NCBI GenBank assembly: GCA_024223715.1
Contig: JAAEOA010000047.1
Coordinates: 1 to 64,000 of the forward strand
Source: a bacterium
GTDB taxonomy: Bacteria; Krumholzibacteriota; Krumholzibacteriia; LZORAL124-64-63
Length of the DNA: 64,000 nucleotides
Reading direction: 5' to 3'
The position numbers and the translations under genes are program-made. How positions within the stretch are numbered: position 1 is the first letter of the stretch; each line of letters begins with the position of its first letter. Of the stretch, positions 10,502-20,874 are shown in pieces. The notes under the pieces were generated by a model. That model searched no databases. It had not been told where the DNA came from and worked only from the letters and a program-made list of their open reading frames with translations.

Positions 10502-11977
10502 TCAGGTTAGCTGCCCTAATTCAATCGTAAGTCCTTTGTCTTGCAACATGGGTTTAATATCATCCTGATCCACAGATCTCATAAAAGCTTCATTGGCAGT
10601 AATTTGATCATTATTCACAAGGTCCACCAAAGCGTCGTTCAGTAACCTCATACCTTCTTTTTTACCCGTTTGAATAGCCGATGGAATCTGGAATGTTTTT
10701 CCCTCACGAATCAAATTGCTAATGGCTCTGGTGTAGAGCAAAATTTCAAGTGCCGCAACCCTACCGCCCCCCTTTTTCTTGCATAAAGTCTGAGAAATGA
10801 CTCCCCGTAAAGATTCCGAAAGCATGACCCGAATCTGACTTTGCTGATCGGCAGGGTACTGATCGATAATCCGGTCAATGGTTGAAACTGCCGTGGTGGT
10901 ATGCAAGGTCCCAAATACCAGGTGCCCTGTTTCCGCCGTTTCCACAGCAATGCTGATGGTTTCAAGGTCGCGCAATTCTCCCACCAGAACAATATCCGGA
11001 TCTTCGCGCAAAGCGGCTCGTAAAGCACTTTTAAAGCCTTTAGTATGGACCGAAACTTCCCTTTGGTTAATCAGGCATTCTTTGTTGGAATGCACAAATT
11101 CAATAGGATCTTCAATTGTAATAATGTGGTCTTTGCGGGTTTTGTTAATGTGATCGATCAGTGCCGCCAAGGTGGTCGATTTTCCCGAACCTGTGGGGCC
11201 AGTTACCAGAACCAGGCCTTTGGAAAGAGTGCACAGTTTCAGCAATTCATCGGGCAGGCCCAATTGTTTTGCCGATAGAATCTCCACAGGAATTTGCCTG
11301 AAAACCGCACCGCACCCGTTTCGATCATAAAAATAGTTACAACGGAATCTTGCAAGCCCGGGAATTTCATAGGCAAAATCCGTGTCAAAATCCTTATCAA
11401 ATTCAGTTCGGTTTCGGTCGGGAATGATTTCCATTAAAAGCCCATTGAGCTCTTCATCTTCAAAGGGAGGATCAGACAAAACAATCATTTCACCGTCTTT
11501 GCGCATGTACGGCGGAGCATTGGAACTCAGGTGCAAATCACTGGCACCATCGGAAATCATTTGCTGCAAATAGCCCAGGATTCGACCAGATTTACCCGGT
11601 TCGCGCACCGGTTCAGGTATTTGAGTTTCTGATTTGGATGCTTCCGGCTTTGCGGTTTCTGTTTCTGACTTTGGGGTTTTTGGGGCAGGGTAAATCTGAA
11701 GAGTTAAAACTCCGCCATTTATGATTTTTTTTACCATTACCGATGCCGACCCTCCGGTGTACAGAATGGGCGTTGGCGAGTCGGTGCCCACATTTTCCGG
11801 TGGCTGGCTCAATTCTTCTGTTAGAAAACGGACCAATTCACTTTCCGTAACCAGGGCCGTAGAAAGGGTTTCCGATTTCCCGTTCACCCTCATAATTGGC
11901 GACTTGCCGACCATCAACAAGAGCCCGTCGCTTCCGCGACTTTGCATGGCGCTTATGCATTTCCGAACAAATTCCAT
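10502..11977 (-). CDS. pilT: PilT-like type IV pilus retraction ATPase with extra N-terminal domain
   Basis: Walker A GPTGSGKST, AIRAx-like IITIEDPIEFVH, GELRDLETISIAVETAETGHLVFGTLHT; ASDLHLS N-domain. Confidence 0.88.
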   Translation of the reverse strand: MEFVRKCISAMQSRGSDGLLLMVGKSPIMRVNGKSETLSTALVTESELVRFLTEELSQPPENVGTDSPTPILYTGGSASVMVKKIINGGVLTLQIYPAPKTPKSETETAKPEASKSETQIPEPVREPGKSGRILGYLQQMISDGASDLHLSSNAPPYMRKDGEMIVLSDPPFEDEELNGLLMEIIPDRNRTEFDKDFDTDFAYEIPGLARFRCNYFYDRNGCGAVFRQIPVEILSAKQLGLPDELLKLCTLSKGLVLVTGPTGSGKSTTLAALIDHINKTRKDHIITIEDPIEFVHSNKECLINQREVSVHTKGFKSALRAALREDPDIVLVGELRDLETISIAVETAETGHLVFGTLHTTTAVSTIDRIIDQYPADQQSQIRVMLSESLRGVISQTLCKKKGGGRVAALEILLYTRAISNLIREGKTFQIPSAIQTGKKEGMRLLNDALVDLVNNDQITANEAFMRSVDQDDIKPMLQDKGLTIELGQLT

Positions 11978-12007
11978 ATTGGCAATCGTCTCTCTTTAAG
12001 CTTCAGA

Positions 12008-12493
12008 CTAGGCTTTTGGCACCAGATACTGAATGAGGTTTTTATTGATAATCCAAGGACCGTCTTCAGATTCGAAAACAAAGAACTGGTTTTTGTGGTT
12101 CAGCAAATCGGTCACACGACGGCGTTCGGGTGGCATTTCACCAGTATAAAGACGCCCGTTTAAACCCAGGTCAGAAAAAGCAATTTCAGCATGAGGCCAG
12201 CAGTCATCGCCACATTCAGGGCCTTGCCCAAACCATTGATGACTATTGGGGTGATTGGGCCTAAGGCGAACAATCTGAGATTTCCTAATCACAACCACGG
12301 GTGCATCATCGACCTGTTTGAAAGGAATGAATTGCTTTTCCGGGTTATTGATCAAATCCAAAAGAGTTTCCTGCCCTGAGTGGTTTTGCGTCTGAGCTGC
12401 CAAAAAAAACCAACCCTGTATTTCCCGCTCCCCAGCAAGAGTAACAATTAGTTCAATAGATTGGCCTGTTACGAGATTTAAACTCTGGGTCAT
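12008..12493 (-). CDS. conserved hypothetical protein with internal duplication
   Basis: 161-aa ORF immediately upstream of pilT on the same strand; two related halves (..DLINNPEKQFIPFKQVDDAPVVVIRKSQIVRL.. / ..DLLNHKNQFFVFESEDGPWIINKNLIQYLV..). Confidence 0.7.
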   Translation of the reverse strand: MTQSLNLVTGQSIELIVTLAGEREIQGWFFLAAQTQNHSGQETLLDLINNPEKQFIPFKQVDDAPVVVIRKSQIVRLRPNHPNSHQWFGQGPECGDDCWPHAEIAFSDLGLNGRLYTGEMPPERRRVTDLLNHKNQFFVFESEDGPWIINKNLIQYLVPKA

Positions 12494-12693
12494 AATAATA
12501 TCCTGAAGTAGTAGCCCTGGGTTTCAAATCCCATAGCGTAAATTATGCGGTGGGAGTGTTTATTGATTATCGGATATAATTGGTGTTTCTTAAGAAAAAT
12601 CTGTTACCGTTGTCTTGGGCAGGCCGATAATAGGTAAAAAATTAGCCACCAAATTTGCCACCAAATTTTCCACAAGCGAAAGTACCCTCCCAA

Positions 12694-13536
12694 ATGTTGT
12701 ATGTTGGACAATTTAATAATCTTCAAATCATAAAAGAAGTGGATTTCGGGTTTTATCTTGATAGCGAAGATGAAAACTGGGGTGAAATTCTGCTACCTTC
12801 TAACAGTGCCCCCAAAAATTGCGTTGAAGGCGACTGGCTTAATGTTTTCATTTATTTCGACTCGGAAGACCGCATTATTGCCACAACCGAAACACCTCAC
12901 GCTGTTGTCGGTGAATTTAATCTGCTGAGGGTAGCCTCCATTGAACGCGTTGGTGCCTTCATGGATTGGGGCCTCAAAAAAGATTTACTGGTTCCTTTTA
13001 ATGAACAAAAAATCCGCATGAAAGCCGACCGCTCCTACGTTGTCTTTGTCTTTCGGGATGAAGCCACTGGACGCATTGTCGGATCCAGCAAGCTGGGGAA
13101 ATTTCTATCCGACCTGCCTGGCGATTACGAAGAAGGACAGAAAGTGGAGATTCTCATCACCCAGGAAACAGACCTGGGTTACAAGGCCATCATTAACGAT
13201 GCCCACTGGGGATTCCTCTATGAAAATGAAGTTTTCAAAAAAGTCCGGGTTGGAAAGAAACTCAAAGCGTACATTCAGAAAATGCGGGAAGATGGCAAAA
13301 TTGATTTGTCATTAACCGCCGCAGGGTATGAAAAAGTCAGTGGTATGTCCAAAGCCATTCTGGATTATCTGGCCGATAAAAATGGATTCATGACGCTGAA
13401 TTCCCAATCGGACCCTGAAGAGATTTATGATGCTTTTGGAATCAGCAAAAAGAACTTCAAAAAAGCCATTGGCGCTCTTTACAAAGAACGACTGATCACT
13501 ATTGACCCTGATGGCATCAGGCTGGTTCGCTGGTAG
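12694..13536 (+). CDS. cvfB: S1-like RNA-binding protein, CvfB/YitL family
   Basis: LYVGQFNNLQIIKEVDFGFYLD..WGEILLPS, repeated S1-type folds, C-terminal winged-helix-like IYDAFGISKKNFKKAIGALYKERLI; in-frame ATG 39 nt into the listed ORF preferred as start. Confidence 0.85.
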   Translation: MLYVGQFNNLQIIKEVDFGFYLDSEDENWGEILLPSNSAPKNCVEGDWLNVFIYFDSEDRIIATTETPHAVVGEFNLLRVASIERVGAFMDWGLKKDLLVPFNEQKIRMKADRSYVVFVFRDEATGRIVGSSKLGKFLSDLPGDYEEGQKVEILITQETDLGYKAIINDAHWGFLYENEVFKKVRVGKKLKAYIQKMREDGKIDLSLTAAGYEKVSGMSKAILDYLADKNGFMTLNSQSDPEEIYDAFGISKKNFKKAIGALYKERLITIDPDGIRLVRW

Positions 13537-13562
13537 CACCAAGCCTGACCCAGGTTTAGGGT

Positions 13563-14216
13563 TTAAATCAATCCATGACGAGTAGCTTTTTTCACTGCCC
13601 GCATTTTATTATTTACCTGAAGTTTGCGATAAATATTTTCAATATGTTTTCGCACGGTAGCCGGAGAAATAAACAAATTCCCTGCAATTTCCTGATATTC
13701 AAGCCCCTGGCTGAGCTGTTCCAGAACTTCAACTTCCCGCTTTGTCAGAGAGAATTCTTTGGACTCTGCTTTTTTCCTGCCCCGTGAAGGATCTCGTAAC
13801 AATTGCAATGATTTGGCGGCAATTGTCGGGGACATGGGAGCCCCCCCTTCGGTCATCGTTACGATTGCATCATGAACGGCTTGGGGAGGTTCATCTTTCA
13901 GCAAGTACCCCATAGCCCCGGCTTCAATAGCCTTAAAAATCCGGTGTTCATCATCAAAAACTGTAAACATGATTACTTTAACATGTGGAAACCTCTCACA
14001 GACTGAATCCGTTGCCTCAATACCGTCCATGACCGGCATTTCAATGTCCATTAATACAACATCGACCCCGGGATGATCTGTTAAGCGATCCAGCAAATCC
14101 TTTCCATCTTTAGCCCAGAAAATGAACTCAAGAGTATCGGGAAATAGCTTTAATTTATCTTCCAGAGCCTGAGCAAGGAAGGGCTTGTCTTCGGCAAGAG
14201 CGACACGAATGGCCAT
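13563..14216 (-). CDS. NarL/FixJ-family response regulator (REC-LuxR HTH)
   Basis: VALAEDKPFLAQALEDKL..VDVVLMDIEMPVMDGIEAT..; LTKREVEVLEQLSQGLEYQEIAGNLFISPATVRKHIENIYRKLQVNNKMRAV. Confidence 0.92.
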   Translation of the reverse strand: MAIRVALAEDKPFLAQALEDKLKLFPDTLEFIFWAKDGKDLLDRLTDHPGVDVVLMDIEMPVMDGIEATDSVCERFPHVKVIMFTVFDDEHRIFKAIEAGAMGYLLKDEPPQAVHDAIVTMTEGGAPMSPTIAAKSLQLLRDPSRGRKKAESKEFSLTKREVEVLEQLSQGLEYQEIAGNLFISPATVRKHIENIYRKLQVNNKMRAVKKATRHGLI

Positions 14217-14230
14217 TTCATAAACCTTTC

Positions 14231-15955
14231 TTAATCCAATGGGAATTGACAGGAAACACAAGTTCCCCCGTTATTACTGGTTAAGGAAAATTGACCACCA
14301 ACTTCCTGGCAACGATGTTTCATATTGTCCAGACCGGAAACCCGACTCAGCTCAGATTCAACAAAACCCTGACCTGAGTCTTCAACACTGAGAATCGCCT
14401 TATTATTCACCACTTCAAGGCGCACAATAACTTTTTTCGTACCCGAATGTTTCATTGAATTCTGAACTGCTTCCTGAGCTATACGATAGAGATTCAGCAT
14501 GCAGGCCGAGGACAATCCACCCGATACATCACGAACACCATCAACATCCAATTCAAAAACATGCCCCGCCTGGGAACACTGCCGTTTTAATTCATTGAGT
14601 TTATTTTTCAGAACAGGAAAGCCCCCATCGCCATGCCTCATGGCCCACACAGTGTTGCGCAATTCAGACAAGGTAGTACGGCCAAATTCACTGATGGAAT
14701 CAAGCTTTGTTTTTACCGTGGCTTCATCGGTCATTAATGCAAGATTGTCCATGGAACTGACTAGAAAAGTCATGTGTGAGCCAATATTGTCGTGCAGTTC
14801 TCTGGAAATTCGAAGTTTCTCGTCGGCCATGCGCTGTTCATATTCACTGCGCTTCAACTTCTCGCGTAACTTCATTTCCCGTTGAATTTGGCGACGTTTC
14901 AAAAGTTGATATCGATAGGTGGTTGCGGCGGCAGCCAACAGGAGAACCGCCAGGCCCGCCATAATCATCAACTGGCGGGAACGCGCTTCAATGGCCAATT
15001 GGTTTTCTGCCAGAAGACGGTCTTTTTTTTCCGATTCGAATTCGATTTCCAGTTCGGCAATTCGGGAGCTGGTTTCTACAGTATCCAGACTGTCCCGATA
15101 CGAAGTGAAGCGCTGTTGGCTTGCGAAAGCTCGGGCATAGTCGTTTTGTTTTTCGTAAATTTGGGTCAGTTGCCCGTAGCAATGAATCACCAGATAACTT
15201 AAGTCCTGGACCTGGGGTTTAGATAAAGTTTCAAGGTAATCTTTTTCAGCTTCTTCAAGGTCACCCCGGCTGAAATTTAAATCGCCCCAATGAGCACTCT
15301 TTACCAGGTTATTGTATTCATCTCCGGTCTCCTGGAGATATCCATCAGACAAAGTCAAAAGGGAATCAGCAATGTCGTATTGCCCAGCGGCCGCATGAAT
15401 GGCGGCAAGATTAAACAAACTGAATGGAATGCCTATTGAGTCGTTCAGAGCATATTTTAAGTCGAGGGCTTTGTTATAATAATAGGCCGCGCTGTCCGGC
15501 TGTGAGTCCATTTCATGGATCACCCCGAAATTATCGTACAGCGCGCACAATTTCGCCTTCAGATCATTCCTGACGGCAATATTTATCCCCTGGCGCATAT
15601 AGTTTTTACCCAAGTCCAGGTCGTGGTTTTTTAATCTATAACCAAGCTCACCAAATCCATTGGCCAGTTCCATTTGCATATCATTTTCTTGCAGCAGGCG
15701 AATGGATAACAAATGCGCTTCAACGCTGTCATCAAAAAGTCCATTAAGGGAAAGAGCAATGGCCAAATGTTGTAGAGCCAAAGCCTCCCCGGGTTCATAA
15801 TTCAAACCGCGGGCTTCTTCTGCCAAATTGGAATACAACTCGATGGAATCAATTATATTGGAAAAAATGTATTCGTTGCCCAGGTTGTTCAGGGAGTCAA
15901 TTCGCGCAACATTAGCCCATACCGGGGAACTGACCAGCAGCAATAACACCACCAA
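14231..15955 (-). CDS. TPR-containing NarX-type sensor histidine kinase (HisKA_3/HATPase)
   Basis: N-terminal TPRs, one TM, ISRELHDNIGSHMTFLVSSMDNL H-box, LYRIAQEAVQNSMKHSGTKKVIVRL N-box; upstream of the response regulator. Confidence 0.9.
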   Translation of the reverse strand: MVVLLLLVSSPVWANVARIDSLNNLGNEYIFSNIIDSIELYSNLAEEARGLNYEPGEALALQHLAIALSLNGLFDDSVEAHLLSIRLLQENDMQMELANGFGELGYRLKNHDLDLGKNYMRQGINIAVRNDLKAKLCALYDNFGVIHEMDSQPDSAAYYYNKALDLKYALNDSIGIPFSLFNLAAIHAAAGQYDIADSLLTLSDGYLQETGDEYNNLVKSAHWGDLNFSRGDLEEAEKDYLETLSKPQVQDLSYLVIHCYGQLTQIYEKQNDYARAFASQQRFTSYRDSLDTVETSSRIAELEIEFESEKKDRLLAENQLAIEARSRQLMIMAGLAVLLLAAAATTYRYQLLKRRQIQREMKLREKLKRSEYEQRMADEKLRISRELHDNIGSHMTFLVSSMDNLALMTDEATVKTKLDSISEFGRTTLSELRNTVWAMRHGDGGFPVLKNKLNELKRQCSQAGHVFELDVDGVRDVSGGLSSACMLNLYRIAQEAVQNSMKHSGTKKVIVRLEVVNNKAILSVEDSGQGFVESELSRVSGLDNMKHRCQEVGGQFSLTSNNGGTCVSCQFPLD

Positions 15956-16176
15956 CCCACAGGCAAAATCCGAACCCCAAATACGGAAAAAACAAAAAAT
16001 ACTGCGACCTGCGTTCTGAATAATGAATCAAAGACAACTTCAAGCACCATTGTACCATGTCTTTCGATTTTCAGCAATCCGCATGGGTATTTTTAAAGAG
16101 TAATGGGAAAAATCATGCCAATTATTTCAGAAAAAAGGAAATCAAAGCTACCAAGGTGTTGGGCCATTGTTGAAAC

Positions 16177-16210
16177 AAGCCGGGGCCATCAGTAACCATA
16201 GCCCCGGCTT
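16177..16210 (-). terminator. terminator of RND efflux operon
   Basis: aagccggggc / gccccggctt 10-bp perfect stem downstream of the CusA-like ORF stop. Confidence 0.75.
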
Positions 16211-16232
16211 ATGAAATACAAACCTCTGAAGT

Positions 16233-19200
16233 TTACTCCGAAGTCTCTTTTGACCTTTTCCCAACAATCCGATAAATAGCGGGCAGAACAACCAATGTCA
16301 GTGCGTTGGCTGTCAAAACTCCACCAATAACCACGGTAGCCAAAGGCCGTTGAACCTCTGCCCCAACTCCCGTATTAAAAGCCATGGGAACAAAGCCAAG
16401 AGCGGCAACCAAAGTAGTCATCAACACTGGCCTCAACCTCATCAGAGCACTTTTTTCAATGGCTTCGTCTAAAGCAACGCCATCTTTTAGCATTCTATTT
16501 ATGGTCGCGACCATCACCAGCCCAGCCAGCATGGCCACCCCGGAAACGGCCACAAAGCCAATTCCAGCCGAAACCGTATAGGGCATTCCCCTTAACCAAA
16601 GGGAAACAATTCCCCCCAACGTTGCAAACGGGGCGGCGGTGAAAATAATTCCCGCATCGCTCCATGAGCCTGTACTTGAATACAGCAGGAAAATGATCAG
16701 CAGTAAAGCAACCGGCACCACGAACATTAACTTCAACCGAGCCCGCTCCATGTGTTCGAACTGCCCTGAAAAACTGACAAAATATCCCTGAGGCATTTCA
16801 ACTTCGGAGGCAATACGCTGCCGTGCTTCGGATACAAAGCTGCCCACATCGCGATCGCGTACATTCATTTGAACAACAATGCGACGGCGTTGCCATTCAC
16901 GAGTAATGGTCGAAGGCCCTTCAACTTGTTCAATGGTGGCCAAACGCTCGAGAGGAATCCTCGCTCCAGAAGCGGTGGAAACCAGAATGCGCCGTAACAA
17001 CTCCGGATCATTTCGATATTTCTCCGGCAGTCGGACCGTCAAATCAAATCGGCGCTGCCCTTCACGGACTTCTCCAACATCTATTCCACCAACGGCTTCT
17101 ACAAGCTCCAACACATGTTTTGCAGGCACTCCATGGCGAGCGATGGCGTCCTGGTCCACGCGAATTTCAATAACCGGCTGTCCGGTAATTTGCTCCACGT
17201 AGAGATCAGCACTTCCATCAATAGTTTCAATCACACTGCCAACCTGATCAGCCAACTCGCGCAGAACTTCTAAATCATCGCCAAATATTTTCACACCCAC
17301 ATCGGTGCGAATTCCGGCGATCATTTCATTCAGACGCATTTCGATCGGCTGGGTGAAAACCACACGCATGCCAGGCAGACCGGTAAGCTCGTCGTCCATG
17401 AGTCTTACCAGATCGGTCTGGGTTTTGGCTCGCGTCCATTGTTCTCGCGGATGCAGGGTCATGTAGATATCGGTCAATTCAATACCCATTGGATCGGTTG
17501 CCACTTCGGCGGTACCGGTGCGTGACCAAATATGCTTCACTTCATCGGGAAACTTTTCCATGATGATTTTTTCAATGCGCGTACTGTAACGAACAGACTC
17601 ATCGAGGGATGCCCCGGACAACCGAACCGCATTAATGCAAATGCTTCCTTCGGACAAACGGGGAATAAATTCTGCTCCGATAGTCGTAGCCAAAAACCCT
17701 CCGGCTGCCAGCAGGACAAGGGTCCCAACCAGAACCAACTTGCGCCGTTGCAAGGCAAAATGAATCAAAGGTTTATACACACGCTTCAAGCCGCGCATGA
17801 GAAAATTGTCGCCTTCTTTTCCTCCACGTTTCAAAACGAAACTAGCCAATACAGGCATTAAAGTAAGAGACAACAGCAACGATCCGGCCAAGGCAAAAAG
17901 CAAGGTCAGGGCCATGGGTTGGAACATCTTACCTTCAATGCCTTCAAGGGCCAGAACCGGCAGAAACACGATGGCAATAATCAATTCGCCATACATGGTG
18001 GGCTTGCGCACTTCAAGAGCAGCGTCACGCACAACTTCCAGGACACTTCTTTTGCCGTCCGCCTCATTCAGCCTGCGCACACTGTTTTCCACCATGATGA
18101 CGGAACTATCGACAATGAGTCCAAAATCGATGGCCCCCAAACTCATCAAACTTCCCGCAATTCCAAACTTGAGCATGCCTTGAACAGCAAAAAGCATCGA
18201 CAGGGGTATGGCAGCAGCCACAATCAGGCCGGCGCGTAAATTACCAAGGAAAACGAACAAAATGGCAATGACCAGGACCGCCCCCTCAAAGAGGTTTTCT
18301 TTGACAGTATGGAGGACCTTGTCGACCAAATCGGTTCGTTCGTACATTGACTCAACCTTCACGCCCTCGGGCAGCGAAGCGGCAATATCCATAAGGCGTT
18401 CGTGCATTTGACGAGTCACATCATGGCTGTTTTCACCCATGAGCATGAACCCGAGACCGAGCACAACTTCACCCTGTCCCGAGGCCGTGGTGGCACCACG
18501 CCGTATTTCGTGACCTTCCTGAACTTCCCCCAAATCGCTCACCCGAACCGGGACACCGTCATGAGCCACAATAACAATGTTTCCAATTTGACGTGCGTCG
18601 CTGGTCAGACTGATTCCCTGTACCAGATGTAACTCACCAGCCTGAACAATGTAACCACCGCCCACATTAAGATTATTTCGATTTAAAGCGGTAAAAACAT
18701 CGTCCAGATTAAGATTAAATTTCACCAGACGATCCGGATCAATCAACACCTGATACTGCTTTTTTTCGCCGCCCCAGGTATTGACTTCGGCCACGCCGGG
18801 AACAGATTGCAAACGAGGCTTGACTACCCACTCATGCAAAGTGGTCAGGTCTTGAAGAGAGTGCGTTTGGCTGGAAAGGATGTAATGAAAAACTTCCCCC
18901 AGACCGGTTGCCACCGGCCCCATTTCCGGACGGCCAATTCCATCAGGAATTTCCACCGTCTGCAGTCTTTCCATTATCAGCTGCCGGGCAAAATAAATAT
19001 CAGTTCCGTCGGCAAAAGTGACCGTCAACTGCGAAAGTCCAAATTTTGACAGGGAGCGAACCTCATCAAGATCCGGCAAACCGGCAATGGCCCGTTCCAC
19101 AGGAAAAGTGATCTGTTGTTCAATCTCCAAGGGCGATAACGACGGTGCCGTAGTATTGATTTGCACCTGAACCGGGGTGGTATCAGGAAACGCATCCACA

Positions 19201-19304
19201 GGCAAACGGCCCAAACTGTACAGCCCGGATCCGGCGAGCAAGGCCGTTAACGCCAACACCAGAAAACGATTTCGCAACGACCAGGTAATAATTGCATCTA
19301 ACAT
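16233..19304 (-). CDS. cusA: heavy-metal efflux RND transporter, CusA/CzcA family
   Basis: LRNRFLVLALTALLAGSGLYSLGRLPVDAFPDTTPVQVQINTTAPSLSPLEIEQQITFPVE; GAIDFGLIVDSSVIMVENSVRRL; Met of MLDAIITW taken as start. Confidence 0.93.
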   Translation of the reverse strand: MLDAIITWSLRNRFLVLALTALLAGSGLYSLGRLPVDAFPDTTPVQVQINTTAPSLSPLEIEQQITFPVERAIAGLPDLDEVRSLSKFGLSQLTVTFADGTDIYFARQLIMERLQTVEIPDGIGRPEMGPVATGLGEVFHYILSSQTHSLQDLTTLHEWVVKPRLQSVPGVAEVNTWGGEKKQYQVLIDPDRLVKFNLNLDDVFTALNRNNLNVGGGYIVQAGELHLVQGISLTSDARQIGNIVIVAHDGVPVRVSDLGEVQEGHEIRRGATTASGQGEVVLGLGFMLMGENSHDVTRQMHERLMDIAASLPEGVKVESMYERTDLVDKVLHTVKENLFEGAVLVIAILFVFLGNLRAGLIVAAAIPLSMLFAVQGMLKFGIAGSLMSLGAIDFGLIVDSSVIMVENSVRRLNEADGKRSVLEVVRDAALEVRKPTMYGELIIAIVFLPVLALEGIEGKMFQPMALTLLFALAGSLLLSLTLMPVLASFVLKRGGKEGDNFLMRGLKRVYKPLIHFALQRRKLVLVGTLVLLAAGGFLATTIGAEFIPRLSEGSICINAVRLSGASLDESVRYSTRIEKIIMEKFPDEVKHIWSRTGTAEVATDPMGIELTDIYMTLHPREQWTRAKTQTDLVRLMDDELTGLPGMRVVFTQPIEMRLNEMIAGIRTDVGVKIFGDDLEVLRELADQVGSVIETIDGSADLYVEQITGQPVIEIRVDQDAIARHGVPAKHVLELVEAVGGIDVGEVREGQRRFDLTVRLPEKYRNDPELLRRILVSTASGARIPLERLATIEQVEGPSTITREWQRRRIVVQMNVRDRDVGSFVSEARQRIASEVEMPQGYFVSFSGQFEHMERARLKLMFVVPVALLLIIFLLYSSTGSWSDAGIIFTAAPFATLGGIVSLWLRGMPYTVSAGIGFVAVSGVAMLAGLVMVATINRMLKDGVALDEAIEKSALMRLRPVLMTTLVAALGFVPMAFNTGVGAEVQRPLATVVIGGVLTANALTLVVLPAIYRIVGKRSKETSE

Positions 19305-19308
19305 AATA

Positions 19309-20874
19309 TTACCTCTCCGCCTGACCCGGCTGCACTTCACAGCAACCGGCGCCAATGTTGTTTTTCAGGATTTCAGTTTTTAGAAGAAAACTCCCCTGAG
19401 TGACTACCGTTTCCCCTTCGGAGAGTCCGGAAATAACTTCGTAAATCCCATCGTTTGCAGGACCAAGGGTCACTTTTCGGGGATGGTAAGAAGTCTCAGA
19501 TTTTTTAACAAAAACAACATTGCAACAGCCTTCCCATTGAACGGCTTCGCGGGGAATAATAAGTACCGGCTGATGGTTGCGAACCGTTACCCGGGACTTC
19601 GCAAACATATTAGCCCGCAGGACTCCCCTACTGTTGTCCAGTACGGCACGAGCCTGCAAAGTACGGGTGCGGGGATCCAGTTGCGAGCTGATCCAGGTAA
19701 TGTCACCGCCAAAAGATTCTCCCGGCTGGCCTTCCAATTGAAGAACCACAGACTGCCCCTCGGAAACTTCACGCGCATCGGCTTCATAAATATCCAGAAT
19801 GGCCCACATATGAGAAATATCGGCAATGGTGAACAATGGCTGACTGGTATCAAAAACCTCTCCCACACCGGCCTGGCGTTCCACCACCACAGCAGCGAAG
19901 GAGGCGGTCACCGGATATAAGTTGGAAGTATCCATGGTGTGGCGGACTTCATCAACTTGCTCATCAGACAAACCCAACCCCAGCAACTTTTCCCGTGCCC
20001 GGGACAGAGCAATTCGGCCTTCCATGAGACGGGTTTCCGCTTCCAGAAGATCCTGCTCCGTACCCACGCCTCTGTCCAGAAGGTCCTTTTCCCTGGCGTA
20101 ATTTTTTTCCCAGAGACTGGCCGCGGCATCAGCTTGCAGAAAAGTGGCTTTTGCCGCTCCAAAGGCCATGGAATTAATAATGGCCAACACCTCGCCCGGT
20201 TCCACTTTCTCGCCCAGATCTTTTTCCAGGGACGAAACCACGCCACCAACCTGGGAAGCTATTCGAGCGTACCGATTGGCGTTGTAAGTTATGGTGGCAT
20301 TGCAATCCAGAAAACGGGTCAATGGAACCCGCTGCACAGAGGAAAACTCCAGGCCAATTTCCGCCGCAATTTCCTCACGGTCAAAATTGATAACCAGGTT
20401 CTGGGTTAAACAAGTCACCGAAGGTGGACGCTGGATGCGAGGTAAAGAATCGTCCACTTCGGGCTCCTCGTCGGCGCCATCTTTGGGTTCCAAATGAGGG
20501 TTGCAGATATAACACTGAGACTCAGGCCGATCATGACCTCCGCACCAGTCTCCCACAGCTTTGAATGCTGCCACCAAATTGCCATTGCATTGGTAACAAA
20601 GTGCCTCGGGAACATTGTGTCCACCGCACCACCCCAGAGAGTCGATAAGACCAGGACTGCAGAAGGGGCATTCTGATTCATCTATTTCGTGTTCAGCGCA
20701 CCAATTACCATCCGTTGCAGCAGGTGCTGCACCATGCCCTTCACCGGGACCCTGGTCGTGGCTGACTTGTTCATCCTGAGTTGCTTCCTTATTTCCTTCT
20801 CCTGCACCACAGGCCGAAACAAAGACCAGGGAAAGGCTCAATAAAATCAGGAGTAAAATCTTTGTAGTTTTCAT
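19309..20874 (-). CDS. cusB: RND efflux periplasmic adaptor, CusB family, with triplicated N-terminal Cys/His motif
   Basis: lipoprotein-like signal; three copies of WCxxHxxxExxCxxC; membrane-fusion barrel-sandwich (GGVVSSLEKDLGEKVEPGEVLAIINS). Confidence 0.9.
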   Translation of the reverse strand: MKTTKILLLILLSLSLVFVSACGAGEGNKEATQDEQVSHDQGPGEGHGAAPAATDGNWCAEHEIDESECPFCSPGLIDSLGWCGGHNVPEALCYQCNGNLVAAFKAVGDWCGGHDRPESQCYICNPHLEPKDGADEEPEVDDSLPRIQRPPSVTCLTQNLVINFDREEIAAEIGLEFSSVQRVPLTRFLDCNATITYNANRYARIASQVGGVVSSLEKDLGEKVEPGEVLAIINSMAFGAAKATFLQADAAASLWEKNYAREKDLLDRGVGTEQDLLEAETRLMEGRIALSRAREKLLGLGLSDEQVDEVRHTMDTSNLYPVTASFAAVVVERQAGVGEVFDTSQPLFTIADISHMWAILDIYEADAREVSEGQSVVLQLEGQPGESFGGDITWISSQLDPRTRTLQARAVLDNSRGVLRANMFAKSRVTVRNHQPVLIIPREAVQWEGCCNVVFVKKSETSYHPRKVTLGPANDGIYEVISGLSEGETVVTQGSFLLKTEILKNNIGAGCCEVQPGQAER

